From Planctomycetota bacterium (lineage in GTDB: Bacteria; Planctomycetota; Planctomycetia; Planctomycetales; Planctomycetaceae): a stretch of 40,708 bases of DNA. The stretch covers positions 1-40,708 of the forward strand of contig QWQG01000028.1 in assembly GCA_003670925.1 (NCBI GenBank), written 5' to 3'. Shown in pieces: positions 1 to 8,443 of the stretch. The position numbers and the translations under genes are program-made. Position 1 is the stretch's first letter, and the number at the start of each line of letters is the position of its first letter. Below the pieces are notes generated by a model that did no database searches, was not told the origin of the DNA, and saw nothing but the letters and a program-made list of their open reading frames with translations.

Positions 1-224
1 ATGGCGAGCAGCCGCAGCTTCGCCCGGTCACGTTTCAGGAGGTCTTTGCTACGCTGTACCATTGCGCCGGCGTGGATGCTCAGAATACTCGCGTCTTCGA
101 CTTGTCCGGAGTCCCTCAATACCTCGTCGATCCAGGCAATAAGCCACTGCACGAACTGGTTTAGCGGGTTGCCACCTATCAGTTGATGGGTTGTGTGCCA
201 CTGGCTCGGCCCAGTGCTGGCCAT
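1..224 (-). CDS. Partial unidentified protein, N-terminal part, runs off the window
   Basis: A reverse-strand frame is open from an ATG at 222-224 to the window edge. Its middle reads as a convincing amphipathic helical protein (NPLNQFVQWLIAWIDEVL, then a Lys/Arg/Leu-rich helix) with coding-like codon use. The first 18 or so residues come from the hairpin repeat at 192-258, so the true start may be further in, for example the GTG at residue 25. I do not recognise the family. The frame is a better candidate than the overlapping Arg-rich frames on either strand, which look like shadows. It is transcribed away from the DUF1501 gene's 3' end, with the hairpin between them. Confidence 0.35.
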   Translation of the reverse strand, partial: MASTGPSQWHTTHQLIGGNPLNQFVQWLIAWIDEVLRDSGQVEDASILSIHAGAMVQRSKDLLKRDRAKLRLLA

Positions 225-258
225 TTACAGGACGCACTGGCCGAGCCAGTGGCACACA
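192..258. repeat. Long near-perfect hairpin (palindromic intergenic repeat)
   Basis: The left arm (192-217) and right arm (234-258) are reverse complements over about 25 bp, with a single extra C in the left arm and a 16 nt loop. The core of each arm is GTGCCACTGGCTCGGCC or its complement. It lies about 30 bp beyond the stop of the reverse-strand DUF1501 gene, so it could end that transcript. There is no T tract, so a REP-like repeat or transcript-stabilising hairpin is equally likely. Similar GCCACTGGC palindromes recur in planctomycete intergenic DNA as I remember them; that is recollection, not a search. Confidence 0.7.
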
Positions 259-286
259 TCAATAGACGGATGACACGCTGTCTTCA

Positions 287-1687
287 TCAGGCGATGATTT
301 CCTGCACGACCTGACCAAAGACATCAGTCAGGCGATAATCGCGACCACTGTATTGGTAGGTCAATTTTTCATGATCCAATCCCATTAAGTGCAGAATCGT
401 GGCATGCAGATCGTGGACATGCACGCGGTTTTCAACAGCAGTCAAGCCAAAATTGCAGGTTGATCCGTACGAATATCCAGGCTTCACGCCGCCACCAGCC
501 ATCCAGACGGTATAGCCGTAGTGATCATGATCCCGCCCTTTTTGTCCTTCCGACGTCGGGGCTCGACCGAATTCGCCACCCCAGATAACAAGCGTATCTT
601 CCAGCATGCCTCGTTGTCGCAGATCTTTCAGGAGAGCGGCGATGCCTTGATCACATGCCTGCGCCAGTTTTGCGTGGCCATCGACAATATTTTCATGTCC
701 CGTGTCCCACGCAATGTCGTACCCGTCAATAGAAAGCGACACCTGCACCATCCGCACGCCACGCTCCACAAGTCGCCGCGCCAGCAGACAACCCTTGGCA
801 TATTCACTGTCACCGTACAGCTCGAGTGTCGCTTTGGTTTCCCGCGACACATCGAAGACATCCGGAACAGCAAACTGCATGCGAAAGGCCATCTCCATCG
901 CTTGAATACTGGCTTCCAGATTCTGATCTTTTTCCTGCCGTTTCAAATGGAGGCTATTCAGTCGTGCCAACAAGTCCACCTGTTCCCGCTGCTCGATCCG
1001 CGGCAGCTGATTTGTCAGATCGTTCAATGCACGCTCGGGATGCATCTGGCCGATGTTCACGTAGCAACCATTGTACGTGCCCGGCAAAAAGCTATTACCC
1101 CAGTTCGCGGCCTGACCACGAGGCTGTGCACGAGGACTCATGGCGACGAAACCAGGCAGATTCTGATTTTCCGTCCCAAGCCCGTAAACCAGCCACGATC
1201 CCATGCTGGGTCGGTTGGGCTGGAGGTGGCCGACATTCGTCATCATGATCGCACCAGCGTGCTCCGGAATGTCCGTGTGCATTGAATGGATGAAACAGAT
1301 CTCATCCACCATCTCGCCGACATGCGGAAAGATATCGCTGACCCACTTTCCGCACTGGCCATACTGCCTGAAGCCGTAAGGCGACTTCATCAAACCGTTC
1401 TTCGTGTTGCGCAGGGATTTGCGATCGACACTTTCCGGGCGCTGTCCTTCGTAGGTTGCAAGATCCGGTTTGTAGTCGAACGTATCGACCTGTGAAGGGC
1501 CGCCAGGCATGAACAGCTGAATGACTCGTTTTGCCTTCGGTGCAAAATGTGTCATTTTGGGAGCAAGCGGCGTTGTAGTTGCTCCAGCCTCGGCCATTAT
1601 TCCTGCTAAGCCCAACGTGCCAAATCCAGCGCCGCAGCGGGTTAGCATTTCCCGGCGTGAGACGCCGGGGGAAATCCAGTTGTTCAT
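287..1687 (-). CDS. DUF1501 family exported protein
   Basis: A 466-residue member of the DUF1501 family, which has an alkaline-phosphatase/sulfatase-like fold and is abundant in planctomycetes without an established reaction. The N-terminus has a twin-arginine-like signal (SRREMLTRCG followed by a Gly/Ala-rich hydrophobic stretch), so export by Tat is expected. Family landmarks are the PGGPSQVDTFD segment near residue 60, the WDTGHENI region near 330 and FGRAPTSEG with GRDHDHYGY near 375-390. The start has AGGA about 10 nt upstream. It begins 13 bp after the stop of the upstream PSD1 cytochrome gene, so the two form one transcription unit, the usual planctomycete arrangement. Its specific substrate cannot be read from sequence. 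Confidence 0.93.
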   Translation of the reverse strand: MNNWISPGVSRREMLTRCGAGFGTLGLAGIMAEAGATTTPLAPKMTHFAPKAKRVIQLFMPGGPSQVDTFDYKPDLATYEGQRPESVDRKSLRNTKNGLMKSPYGFRQYGQCGKWVSDIFPHVGEMVDEICFIHSMHTDIPEHAGAIMMTNVGHLQPNRPSMGSWLVYGLGTENQNLPGFVAMSPRAQPRGQAANWGNSFLPGTYNGCYVNIGQMHPERALNDLTNQLPRIEQREQVDLLARLNSLHLKRQEKDQNLEASIQAMEMAFRMQFAVPDVFDVSRETKATLELYGDSEYAKGCLLARRLVERGVRMVQVSLSIDGYDIAWDTGHENIVDGHAKLAQACDQGIAALLKDLRQRGMLEDTLVIWGGEFGRAPTSEGQKGRDHDHYGYTVWMAGGGVKPGYSYGSTCNFGLTAVENRVHVHDLHATILHLMGLDHEKLTYQYSGRDYRLTDVFGQVVQEIIA

Positions 1688-1700
1688 CGTTTCGTCTTTC

Positions 1701-4085
1701 CTATTCGATATACATGAATTCGTTAGAGCTTAGCAGCACCTGCAGGTATCGCTCCATTCGTGACCGGTCGTCGCTGGCCACAATGTTTTCTGTGGCCTTT
1801 TGCTCTTTCAGAAACTCAAGACCGATTTGCTGTTCGTCGACTGTTGGAAATCGGCTGAACAGCAATCGGTAGGCCCGCTCGATCCGTTGCTCATTGGTCT
1901 GTGATTCTTTTCCCAATCGTGCAGCGAAGAGCTCCGCTCGACGCAGCATATAACCGTTATTCATCATAAACAGATATTGCTGAGGAACAGTATTTGGTAA
2001 CCGTTCGGAGACGGTTGCCCGCATGGCAGGAAAATCAAACAATCGCATGAACTCATCTGCCTGAAAATGATCACCATTGCGGCTCACTTGCAAATAGATC
2101 GTGCGGCGAGCACTGTTAATATCATCGACGGGCAGACCGCCCAGCTGTAGATCAAGATCACCAGAGACTGCCAGTAACGCATCGCGCCAAGCTTCGATAT
2201 TCAGTCGCCGTGGGCTCATTCTCCAGAGAAGGCGGTTGTCGCCATCGGCCTTGAAGTTCTGCTCGTCATAGCGACTGCTCATGCCGTACGCGGCTGAGTT
2301 CATGATGTCGCGATGAAGTTCTTTGATTGACCAGCCTTGATTAATGAACCGAGATGTCAACCAGTCGAGCAATTCCGGATGAGTCGGCTTTTCCCCGAGC
2401 GCGCCGAAGTTGCCGGGTGTGCGAACCAGTCCTTTCCCAAAATGATGCATCCAGACACGATTGACAAAAACTCGCGCCGTTAGCGGGTTTTGAGAGCTGA
2501 CGACGGCCTCGGCCAATTCCAAACGACCACTACCCGAAGTAAATCTGATGGGGTCTGCTCCTGCAACGATGCGGAGAAATCGGCGAGGAGCAACGGACCC
2601 CGGTCGAAGCAGATTGCCGCGAATTGCCAGATGCATGTCAGCAGTTCCACCATCGGCGATCGCATGGACGGAATCAGGTTTTGGCGGAGCAGCATCTTTG
2701 AGTTTCTGTAACCCGCTCCGCAGAGTTGCCAACTCCTGAGGCTGCTCAGACAACAGCTTAGTCTCGTCCTTCTTCAGCTCAGTTTCCCGTTGTTCCAAAA
2801 GCTTCTCACGTTCCCGGATCACATGCTGCGCCTCATCATATTGCTGGATTACCAGAGGTAGTGCGATCGGTTTCTCGATCACATTTGTATTCTGAAAGAT
2901 CCCGGCAAGTGAGTAATAATCGAGTTGCGGAATGGGATCAAATTTGTGATCGTGACACCGCGCGCAGGAAACCGTCAGTCCCAGAATCCCACGTGACAAC
3001 GTATCGACTCGATCATCCAAGGTTTCGGACCTTGCCTGCGCGGTAGCTTCAGGATCACCACCGTCCGAAATGTACGTTGGCCCCAGGGCAAAAAATCCTG
3101 TAGCGACGGCGGCGTTATCGCCGTCGATCAGATCACCCGCAATCTGGAGACGCACGAATTCATTAAAGGGGAGATCGCGGTTGAGTGCGGCAATCACCCA
3201 GTCGCGATAACGCCACGCGTGTGGTTGCGCTTGATTGTCAAGAAACCCGCCGAACCCATCACTGTACCGAGCAACGTCCAGCCAATGGCGTCCCCAACGC
3301 TCGCCGTAATGCGGCGAATCAAGCAGCCGATCGACCAATTTTGCAAAAGCGTCCGGCTGCGAATCGCTTTCAAACGCATGCACTTCCTCTGGAGTGGGAG
3401 GCAACCCGGTCAGATCGAAGTAAGCCCGTCTAACGAGGACGCGACGATCGGCGCGCTGTGCTGGCTTCAGACCGGCCACTTCCAAACGTGACAGAATAAA
3501 TCGATCGATGTCACTTTCAGGCCATGTTAAGTCCTTGACGTTTGGTGGAGACTCTTCTGCCAGCGGACGAAATGCCCAATGGTTTTGACGCAAAGCATCC
3601 CAGTCGCGGGGCAAGTCCGCAGTCATCACAACATGCTCTGACGTCGAAGCATCGGCAGGCCACGGGGCACCCATCTCCACCCATTTCTCAAGAGATGCAA
3701 TCTCTTCGGGACGGAGCTTGCCCTTCGGAGGCATCTCACGTGACTCGTAGCGTATGGATTGGATCAGCAAGCTTTTGTCAGACGCCCCAGGGACAATCGC
3801 CGGTCCACTCTCACCGCCTGCAAGCAGGGCTTTCCGACTTTCAACCAGCAATCCACCTTCAACCTTCTCGGCGTCGGAACTATGACATTGGAAGCAGCGT
3901 TCGATCAATACAGGACGCACCTGCTTTTCAAAGAATTCGACCTGCTCAGGAGGAACCTCTGCCTCGTCGATCAGCGCGACAACAATACCGCTGCCGAACG
4001 CCGTTGCGGACACGAAGCCAAGGAGCATGAGTAGCCGATTCATCATCTGCATCGATTTCCGTTGTGAAGCATCACTCTCCGTCAT
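1701..4085 (-). CDS. PSD1 and planctomycete cytochrome c domain protein (DUF1549/DUF1553)
   Basis: A large exported planctomycete-type cytochrome. After an N-terminal hydrophobic segment comes a cytochrome c-like domain with a CFQCH haem-binding motif near residue 65, then DUF1549 (PSCyt2; WPESDIDRFIL, then LTGLPPTPEEV, and a second CARCH motif followed by DHKFDPI) and C-terminal DUF1553 (PSD1; RVFVNRVWMHHFGKGLV near residue 540). The two CxxCH motifs suggest covalent haem, although the second belongs to DUF1549 itself and may bind metal. I place the start at ATG 4083-4085, preceded by GAGGTGGGA, instead of the in-frame GTG two codons earlier. It is followed 13 bp later by the DUF1501 gene; such pairs are thought to act together at the cell surface, but no function is proven. 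Confidence 0.93.
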   Translation of the reverse strand: MTESDASQRKSMQMMNRLLMLLGFVSATAFGSGIVVALIDEAEVPPEQVEFFEKQVRPVLIERCFQCHSSDAEKVEGGLLVESRKALLAGGESGPAIVPGASDKSLLIQSIRYESREMPPKGKLRPEEIASLEKWVEMGAPWPADASTSEHVVMTADLPRDWDALRQNHWAFRPLAEESPPNVKDLTWPESDIDRFILSRLEVAGLKPAQRADRRVLVRRAYFDLTGLPPTPEEVHAFESDSQPDAFAKLVDRLLDSPHYGERWGRHWLDVARYSDGFGGFLDNQAQPHAWRYRDWVIAALNRDLPFNEFVRLQIAGDLIDGDNAAVATGFFALGPTYISDGGDPEATAQARSETLDDRVDTLSRGILGLTVSCARCHDHKFDPIPQLDYYSLAGIFQNTNVIEKPIALPLVIQQYDEAQHVIREREKLLEQRETELKKDETKLLSEQPQELATLRSGLQKLKDAAPPKPDSVHAIADGGTADMHLAIRGNLLRPGSVAPRRFLRIVAGADPIRFTSGSGRLELAEAVVSSQNPLTARVFVNRVWMHHFGKGLVRTPGNFGALGEKPTHPELLDWLTSRFINQGWSIKELHRDIMNSAAYGMSSRYDEQNFKADGDNRLLWRMSPRRLNIEAWRDALLAVSGDLDLQLGGLPVDDINSARRTIYLQVSRNGDHFQADEFMRLFDFPAMRATVSERLPNTVPQQYLFMMNNGYMLRRAELFAARLGKESQTNEQRIERAYRLLFSRFPTVDEQQIGLEFLKEQKATENIVASDDRSRMERYLQVLLSSNEFMYIE

Positions 4086-4311
4086 TCCCACCTCGGAAGC
4101 CTACTTTGTAAGGACTTTGATCCGCAACCGTCGCGTAGGATCTCACGCTGTATTCATCGTAAAAATCCGGTCCCTATCGGCACCGCCGACTCTTCAAAAC
4201 ATCTTGCAAATGATTCGCGTTGTGTCGAGACGGACGAAAGATTTAGTGGAGGATAGACATTCTTGTCCGCCGCACGGCCATGCAGCACTATCGAAGCGCA
4301 GGTATTGTGAC

Positions 4312-4329
4312 TTGTGAGTCGTGTCACAA
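4312..4329. promoter_or_regulatory. CRP/FNR-like palindromic operator candidate
   Basis: TTGTGAGTCGTGTCACAA is a perfect 6+6 bp inverted repeat with a 6 nt spacer and contains TGTGA-N6-TCACA, the classic CRP-family operator pattern. A further TTGTGA half-site lies just outside at 4305-4310, making a second overlapping palindrome (ATTGTGAC and GTCACAAT, 4304-4330). It sits in the 314 bp gap upstream of the reverse-strand PSD1 gene, about 230 bp before its start and 70 bp after the isochorismatase stop. The rest of that gap holds nothing else I can support. A chance palindrome or the remains of a terminator (no T tract) are alternatives. Confidence 0.35.
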
Positions 4330-4399
4330 TGCTACGGTGGCTGGTGAATGTGTTGAACAGGACAGTCGGCGCTATAGGAATCGCTGCTTTGGACCGCGT

Positions 4400-5092
4400 C
4401 TAGGGAACTCGGCTCGCCGAAGTGGTGCTGCGTTCGGCATCGCGGTCACGAACCCGACGGCTGAGCGTCTTGAAAGAAGCGTTGCCCGCTCGTTCGCACC
4501 ATTCGAAGGCGATTGCTTCCGCAGTCGTAATGATCACTCCTGCGTGAGCCATGCGTTGCAATGCCCATTGATGATCGTCGATATTTCGGCTGCCAACACA
4601 ATCTGCAGGCACGAAGACTTGATATCCCATCTGGAAAAGTTCCAAAGCGGTTTGCTGCACACAGATATGCGTTTCAATGCCCGCCAGTACAATCTGCTCC
4701 ACCTTGCAGCGCGAGTGCTTCAGTTCTGAGATAACCTCAGGAGTAAAGCTAAATCCAAACGCGCTGCTGGGACGGTGTTCGAGTGGCGGTATACGCATCA
4801 CGGAGAGATTAGTCGTCAATGCCTCAGCCGCGCTGAACTTCAACTTTTCGAATGTCGTTACCGTCGCTGAATGGTTGCGGAGGAGTTCAACTGTCGGCCC
4901 CAGCCCTTTCGGGTATTGCTCGCTCACAAAAGTGGAGACGCGCAGCAAGGCGGCAGAATCCATCAGAAACCGAATCGATGCGGCGATCTTCTGATGATCC
5001 TGAATCACTGGCAGCAATCGTTCCTGAACATCAATCACGACGAACTGTGATAGCGGCACAGACAAGAGGGGTGATGGCAGACTTTTGCTCAT
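4400..5092 (-). CDS. Isochorismatase family cysteine hydrolase
   Basis: A 230-residue member of the isochorismatase-like cysteine hydrolase family. The expected triad is visible: Asp21 (VVIDVQERLLP), Lys83 (FEKLKFS) and Cys144 (GIETHICVQQTALEL), with the cis-peptide LAGIE segment just before the cysteine. Relatives cleave small amides or vinyl ethers; the short loops resemble the YcaC/ISOC-type branch more than true isochorismatases, so the substrate is open. The last 25 residues are Arg/Ser-rich and probably disordered. It starts 11 bp after the stop of the upstream membrane/coiled-coil gene with no good ribosome-binding site, so translational coupling is likely. No signal peptide, so cytoplasmic. 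Confidence 0.85.
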   Translation of the reverse strand: MSKSLPSPLLSVPLSQFVVIDVQERLLPVIQDHQKIAASIRFLMDSAALLRVSTFVSEQYPKGLGPTVELLRNHSATVTTFEKLKFSAAEALTTNLSVMRIPPLEHRPSSAFGFSFTPEVISELKHSRCKVEQIVLAGIETHICVQQTALELFQMGYQVFVPADCVGSRNIDDHQWALQRMAHAGVIITTAEAIAFEWCERAGNASFKTLSRRVRDRDAERSTTSASRVP

Positions 5093-5103
5093 TTGTTTTA
5101 CGT

Positions 5104-5982
5104 CTATTGTGCTACTTTTTGGCGTGGAATCATCTCCGGCACCGTTTCATCGATTGTCGAGAGTCCCGTGACAAACTTCAGATCTTCCAACGTCTTTTCC
5201 GTTTCGACCACACTGCCCGCGACGGTGTCCACCTGCGATGAAATTGTTTCGGGATCGCCTAGCCTGATGCTCATTTCGGCCAAGGCGCGGATGCGAGTTT
5301 CCAGCCGCTGTTGTTCGGCACGGACAAGTTCGTAACTGTCGCGTGCCTGTTGAAAATTAGCCTGACGCTGCTCGCAGGCCTGCCGATTGTCCTGCAACGT
5401 GGCAATAATTCGATCACGTTGTGTGCCTACATCTCGCTCTTGTTCACGTGTGAGACGTTCCTTGAGTTGTTTCATCTCTTGCTGAATCTGTTCGATACCG
5501 GTCGTTTCAAAAAAACGGTTCAGTGAATATTCCGTATAGAGCAGCTTCAAATACAACCACAGTAGCCTGTCGAGGCCATTGACACGAAGTTGAGAGACAG
5601 TACCGTCTTCAGTCGCGTTGTTGGCGGCGTGATAGCCTCGACTGATCGAACGCAGTTCATCGCACTGAGTCAGCAGTTCTGCGAACCGTTTCTGCAGCGC
5701 GTGGGGCAGTGCGGCAAGCATCTTTCGCTTGCGATCATCGGTGACCGCTGCGTTTAGGGAACGCACGACTTCGTTTTCGCTAACATCCACGTACTGCTGG
5801 AAACGGGGGTGCGTCCCCACAATTCCAAGCCATGCGACTTCCGCAGCAATGACCAGCGGCAAGCCAATCTCAGGGCTTCCAGACAGCAAGGAAAATCCAA
5901 TGCCGCCAACCAAGCCTAAGAGGTTCCACTGATTGCTGAATGCCTTGCGGATATAGCCTAACAGTTGCACGTGAACCCACAT
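5104..5982 (-). CDS. Membrane-anchored coiled-coil protein, unknown function
   Basis: I do not recognise a named family. From the ATG at 5980-5982 the product is 292 residues: two short hydrophobic segments near the N-terminus (LLGLVGGIGFSLL and GLPLVIAAEVAWLGIVG), a helical middle (about residues 70-150), a Gln/Glu/Arg-rich coiled coil (about 165-245) and an acidic Thr/Val-rich tail. A membrane anchor with a cytoplasmic helical bundle is the simplest reading. The frame stays open to an ATG at 6132, but the extra 50 residues are Arg-rich and not protein-like; AGGA directly abuts the chosen ATG, so the exact start is uncertain. It is followed 11 bp later by the isochorismatase-type gene, suggesting co-expression. 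Confidence 0.7.
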   Translation of the reverse strand: MWVHVQLLGYIRKAFSNQWNLLGLVGGIGFSLLSGSPEIGLPLVIAAEVAWLGIVGTHPRFQQYVDVSENEVVRSLNAAVTDDRKRKMLAALPHALQKRFAELLTQCDELRSISRGYHAANNATEDGTVSQLRVNGLDRLLWLYLKLLYTEYSLNRFFETTGIEQIQQEMKQLKERLTREQERDVGTQRDRIIATLQDNRQACEQRQANFQQARDSYELVRAEQQRLETRIRALAEMSIRLGDPETISSQVDTVAGSVVETEKTLEDLKFVTGLSTIDETVPEMIPRQKVAQ

Positions 5983-6373
5983 TCCTGAACAGTGTCGCGG
6001 ACCAGAGTTTTTAATGCGAAAGATCGGCAAACGAACAAATCTAAGTCTGAAACCGATCGACTCGCATTCTAACCAACTCAGAAGCATTCGAGAAATCCGT
6101 CGCCATTCTATGTTTGAATGCTGTGGCAGCAAACATATTCGGAGTCCAATAACGAGCTAATTCAGAGCCGAAGACCGTGGACCGCTCGACCAAGCCGCAA
6201 GGGGATAGGTTTTTTAGCAATTTCTACCTCGCGTGGGTTCAAGTCCCGTGTCGCCGGAATCGCGACAACTTTGAGTTGTGGGCGATTCATCGCCCAATAT
6301 TTATAAATCCGGCCGCCACAAAAGCTCTTACGAAAACTCGCGATTAGGAGTTGCCCCCCAGACGAATTCCCTG
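5983..6373. other. Intergenic region with a tRNA-like T-arm
   Basis: No convincing gene. At 6233-6249 there is a T-arm-like stem-loop (GTGGG, TTCAAGT, CCCGT) followed by GTCGCCG, but no matching acceptor 5' strand, D arm or anticodon arm could be assembled upstream. It may be a tRNA fragment or chance. The reverse-strand open frame across it is not protein-like. The 5' part should carry the promoter of the coiled-coil/isochorismatase unit. Confidence 0.4.
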
Positions 6374-6661
6374 TCAATTATTTTTGAGTGTATCCTCAGG
6401 ATCCAGCATTTCATCTTGAATCAGCATCTCGCGACGCGACATACGGTAGAATGCAATTCCGAAACAACTAAAGATGGTGGCCGGCATTCCAAGCATGAAA
6501 AGGATGCTGTACATGTAAGCGGTCGGTCTGCGTGAATCCGTTTCGTTAGCAGCCTTACAACTTGGGCAGGCTCCCGCCTGAGATTGCCAAGCATGAGGCA
6601 CAGCACCTGCAGTTGCGACAAAAATTCCGGCAGCAAGTGTCAGGCGAAGCATAGATTTCAT
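6374..6661 (-). CDS. Small membrane protein with CxxC, partner of the SCO-DUF420 gene
   Basis: A 95-residue protein with an N-terminal signal-like segment (LRLTLAAGIFVATAGAVPHA), a short CPSC motif near residue 32, one transmembrane helix (about 49-71) and an acidic cytoplasmic tail. AAGGAG lies 8 nt before the ATG, one of the clearest ribosome-binding sites in the window, and the gene starts 17 bp after the SCO-DUF420 stop. The pair is therefore almost certainly co-transcribed. The CxxC placed outside the membrane next to a SCO protein suggests copper or thiol handling during cytochrome oxidase assembly; that is inference from context. No named family recognised. Confidence 0.8.
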   Translation of the reverse strand: MKSMLRLTLAAGIFVATAGAVPHAWQSQAGACPSCKAANETDSRRPTAYMYSILFMLGMPATIFSCFGIAFYRMSRREMLIQDEMLDPEDTLKNN

Positions 6662-6678
6662 CAGTCAGACTCCTTAAA

Positions 6679-8103
6679 CTATTGAGCCATGCTCAATGAC
6701 ACCAGTTCGTTCGGCCACGGCCAATGGTACAGCATCCCATAAATCACCACACCTGTGATCGACACAAACAACCAGATCGGCAGTGTGATTCTCGCAAGAT
6801 AGCGATGTTCAGACCAGCGTTCTTTGAAGGCCAGATAAAAAACGCGAAGTGCGAGAATCGGCACCACGGCAGCCAAAATCACGTGGGGAATCAAAATGCT
6901 GAAATACACCCGCGTCGCGAAAACACTGCCGTCAAATCCACGTCCGCGATAGGTCGTAAACCGATACAGTACTTCGTGATACGTTAAATAACATACCAGA
7001 AATACCACGGAGGCAAAAAATGCCGCGAGCATCATGTTTCGATGCCGACGTTGATGCCCAGACTTGATGGCAGCTAAGCCCGACAATAACGACACAAGGG
7101 AGACAAAATTCAGCCCCGCATTGATCGTCGGCATGTGAGCGGCCCAGACAGGCAAAAGTGTGTCAATCCTCTCATTCCTCGCTTGCGGGGTCTCGCCTTT
7201 TACGGCATCGTCTACCGGGTTGCCACCAAGACTGCTCTCGTCTGCTGCCTCACTGGGAAGTGAGTCACCGTCGATTTCGCCCACCGGTTTCCCAACTGGC
7301 TCCAGAGCTTCGGTTTCTTTCACGGGGACGAGCGTCAGCGGCACAACAGGATTCTCAGCACTCGTTGCTGAGAACGAAAGGGATTGACCTGGTTTAGGGA
7401 ACGCATCCTTGCCCTCAATGATCCGCCGAAGCTTCACCACATCTTCCGGAATCGTCATTACAAAGGAGCCTACCGGGACGCTGTCTTCATTGACAAGCAC
7501 GGCCCGATTGGAATGGGCGACCTCCATGCCCGGCATTCGGAGATCACCCAAATTTGGCTGCACATATTGCGTAAATCCGCCGCGAATGAGTTCGTGCATT
7601 GCGGTTTCATCACCAGTAACAAACTTCCAGCGTTCGTGATCGGCCTGAAATGTCTCAGCATATTTTTTAAGCACGGCCGCGGTATCGTACGCAGGGTCAA
7701 CACTAAATGAGACAAACAGAAAATCCAGATTCGACTTCGCTACAACGCGATGAAGTTCCGAAATGTCCCGGGTCATCAAAGGACACGGGCCAGCACATCG
7801 CGTGAAAATAAAATTCGCGAGCCAGCGTTTGCCCTTCATTTTGTCGCGACTGATCGTTCCCCCCATGCTTTCGGGAAACTCAAACACCGGAAGCTCACGG
7901 CTGGGAAAACTGAACATTACCGTTTTTTGCGTTGCCACAATTGGATGTTGTTCGCCTGCTGCGGCGTTGGTCTCGGAGACATCCGTTCCCAACCCGTTTG
8001 CTGGCGTTGCATCCTGCGAAATTTTCTGAACGACAACAGAATACAATGCTCCGAGCGTAAGCGTCCAGAGCACGAGCCCAGCCATGAATTTGCATCTTGA
8101 CAT
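6679..8103 (-). CDS. SCO1/SenC-DUF420 fusion protein
   Basis: A two-domain protein of 474 residues from the ATG at 8101-8103, which has AGGA 5-6 nt upstream; an ATG 30 codons earlier adds a Cys/Arg-rich stretch and is unlikely. After an N-terminal anchor (about 8-25) comes a thioredoxin-fold SCO1/SenC domain with copper ligands Cys103 and Cys107 (TRCAGPCP) and His197 (VAHSNR). A low-complexity acidic linker (about 250-320) leads to a DUF420 membrane domain with four hydrophobic helices and conserved histidines (AAHMPTINAG, YLTYHEVLY, LIPHVILA). SCO proteins insert copper into the CuA site of cytochrome c oxidase; DUF420 proteins are found in oxidase operons. No oxidase subunit genes are in the window. 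Confidence 0.93.
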   Translation of the reverse strand: MSRCKFMAGLVLWTLTLGALYSVVVQKISQDATPANGLGTDVSETNAAAGEQHPIVATQKTVMFSFPSRELPVFEFPESMGGTISRDKMKGKRWLANFIFTRCAGPCPLMTRDISELHRVVAKSNLDFLFVSFSVDPAYDTAAVLKKYAETFQADHERWKFVTGDETAMHELIRGGFTQYVQPNLGDLRMPGMEVAHSNRAVLVNEDSVPVGSFVMTIPEDVVKLRRIIEGKDAFPKPGQSLSFSATSAENPVVPLTLVPVKETEALEPVGKPVGEIDGDSLPSEAADESSLGGNPVDDAVKGETPQARNERIDTLLPVWAAHMPTINAGLNFVSLVSLLSGLAAIKSGHQRRHRNMMLAAFFASVVFLVCYLTYHEVLYRFTTYRGRGFDGSVFATRVYFSILIPHVILAAVVPILALRVFYLAFKERWSEHRYLARITLPIWLFVSITGVVIYGMLYHWPWPNELVSLSMAQ

Positions 8104-8443
8104 CCCGTTCCTAAAGCGGCATCGGCCGCAATAGATGATTGTGAGGATCGTGCGCTGCATGCAATTTTGAGCCTGAAACAGAGAATTCCGCAAAATCTGA
8201 CCGTCGCCAAGCCACCCGGCCTCTGCAGGATTCTAGCATCGAGTTTGCGACAGATTGGAGAGTCCCTGACACTCTCTCACTGTTCCCACGTTCAATCTCT
8301 GAAACGAGAAGTAAGCTTTTCACTATTTGCAAGCAAACGTGCGGTGATGGTTGATCTTCGGGAGATTAGGCGAGACAGTTACGCACGGCAGATACTTAGC
8401 AGCAATCCTGACGATAATTTTTGAGTTGAGCAGAGAGTGAACG
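8104..8443. promoter_or_regulatory. Divergent intergenic region
   Basis: This 340 bp gap separates the reverse-strand SCO-DUF420 gene from the forward Gfo/Idh gene, so promoters for both must lie in or near it. A small inverted repeat (GAGAGT, 7 nt, ACTCTC; 8258-8276) is near the middle. I see no clear -35/-10 pair or credible coding frame. Confidence 0.4.

Noticed and set aside
521-1285. 254-codon forward open frame
   Set aside because: It lies wholly antisense to the DUF1501 gene, whose product has clear family motifs; this frame has none.
6181-6262. Possible tRNA or tmRNA 3' end (GTGGG-TTCAAGT-CCCGT)
   Set aside because: Only a T-arm can be formed, with wobble pairs at two positions. No acceptor partner for GTCGCCG, no anticodon arm and no CCA were found.
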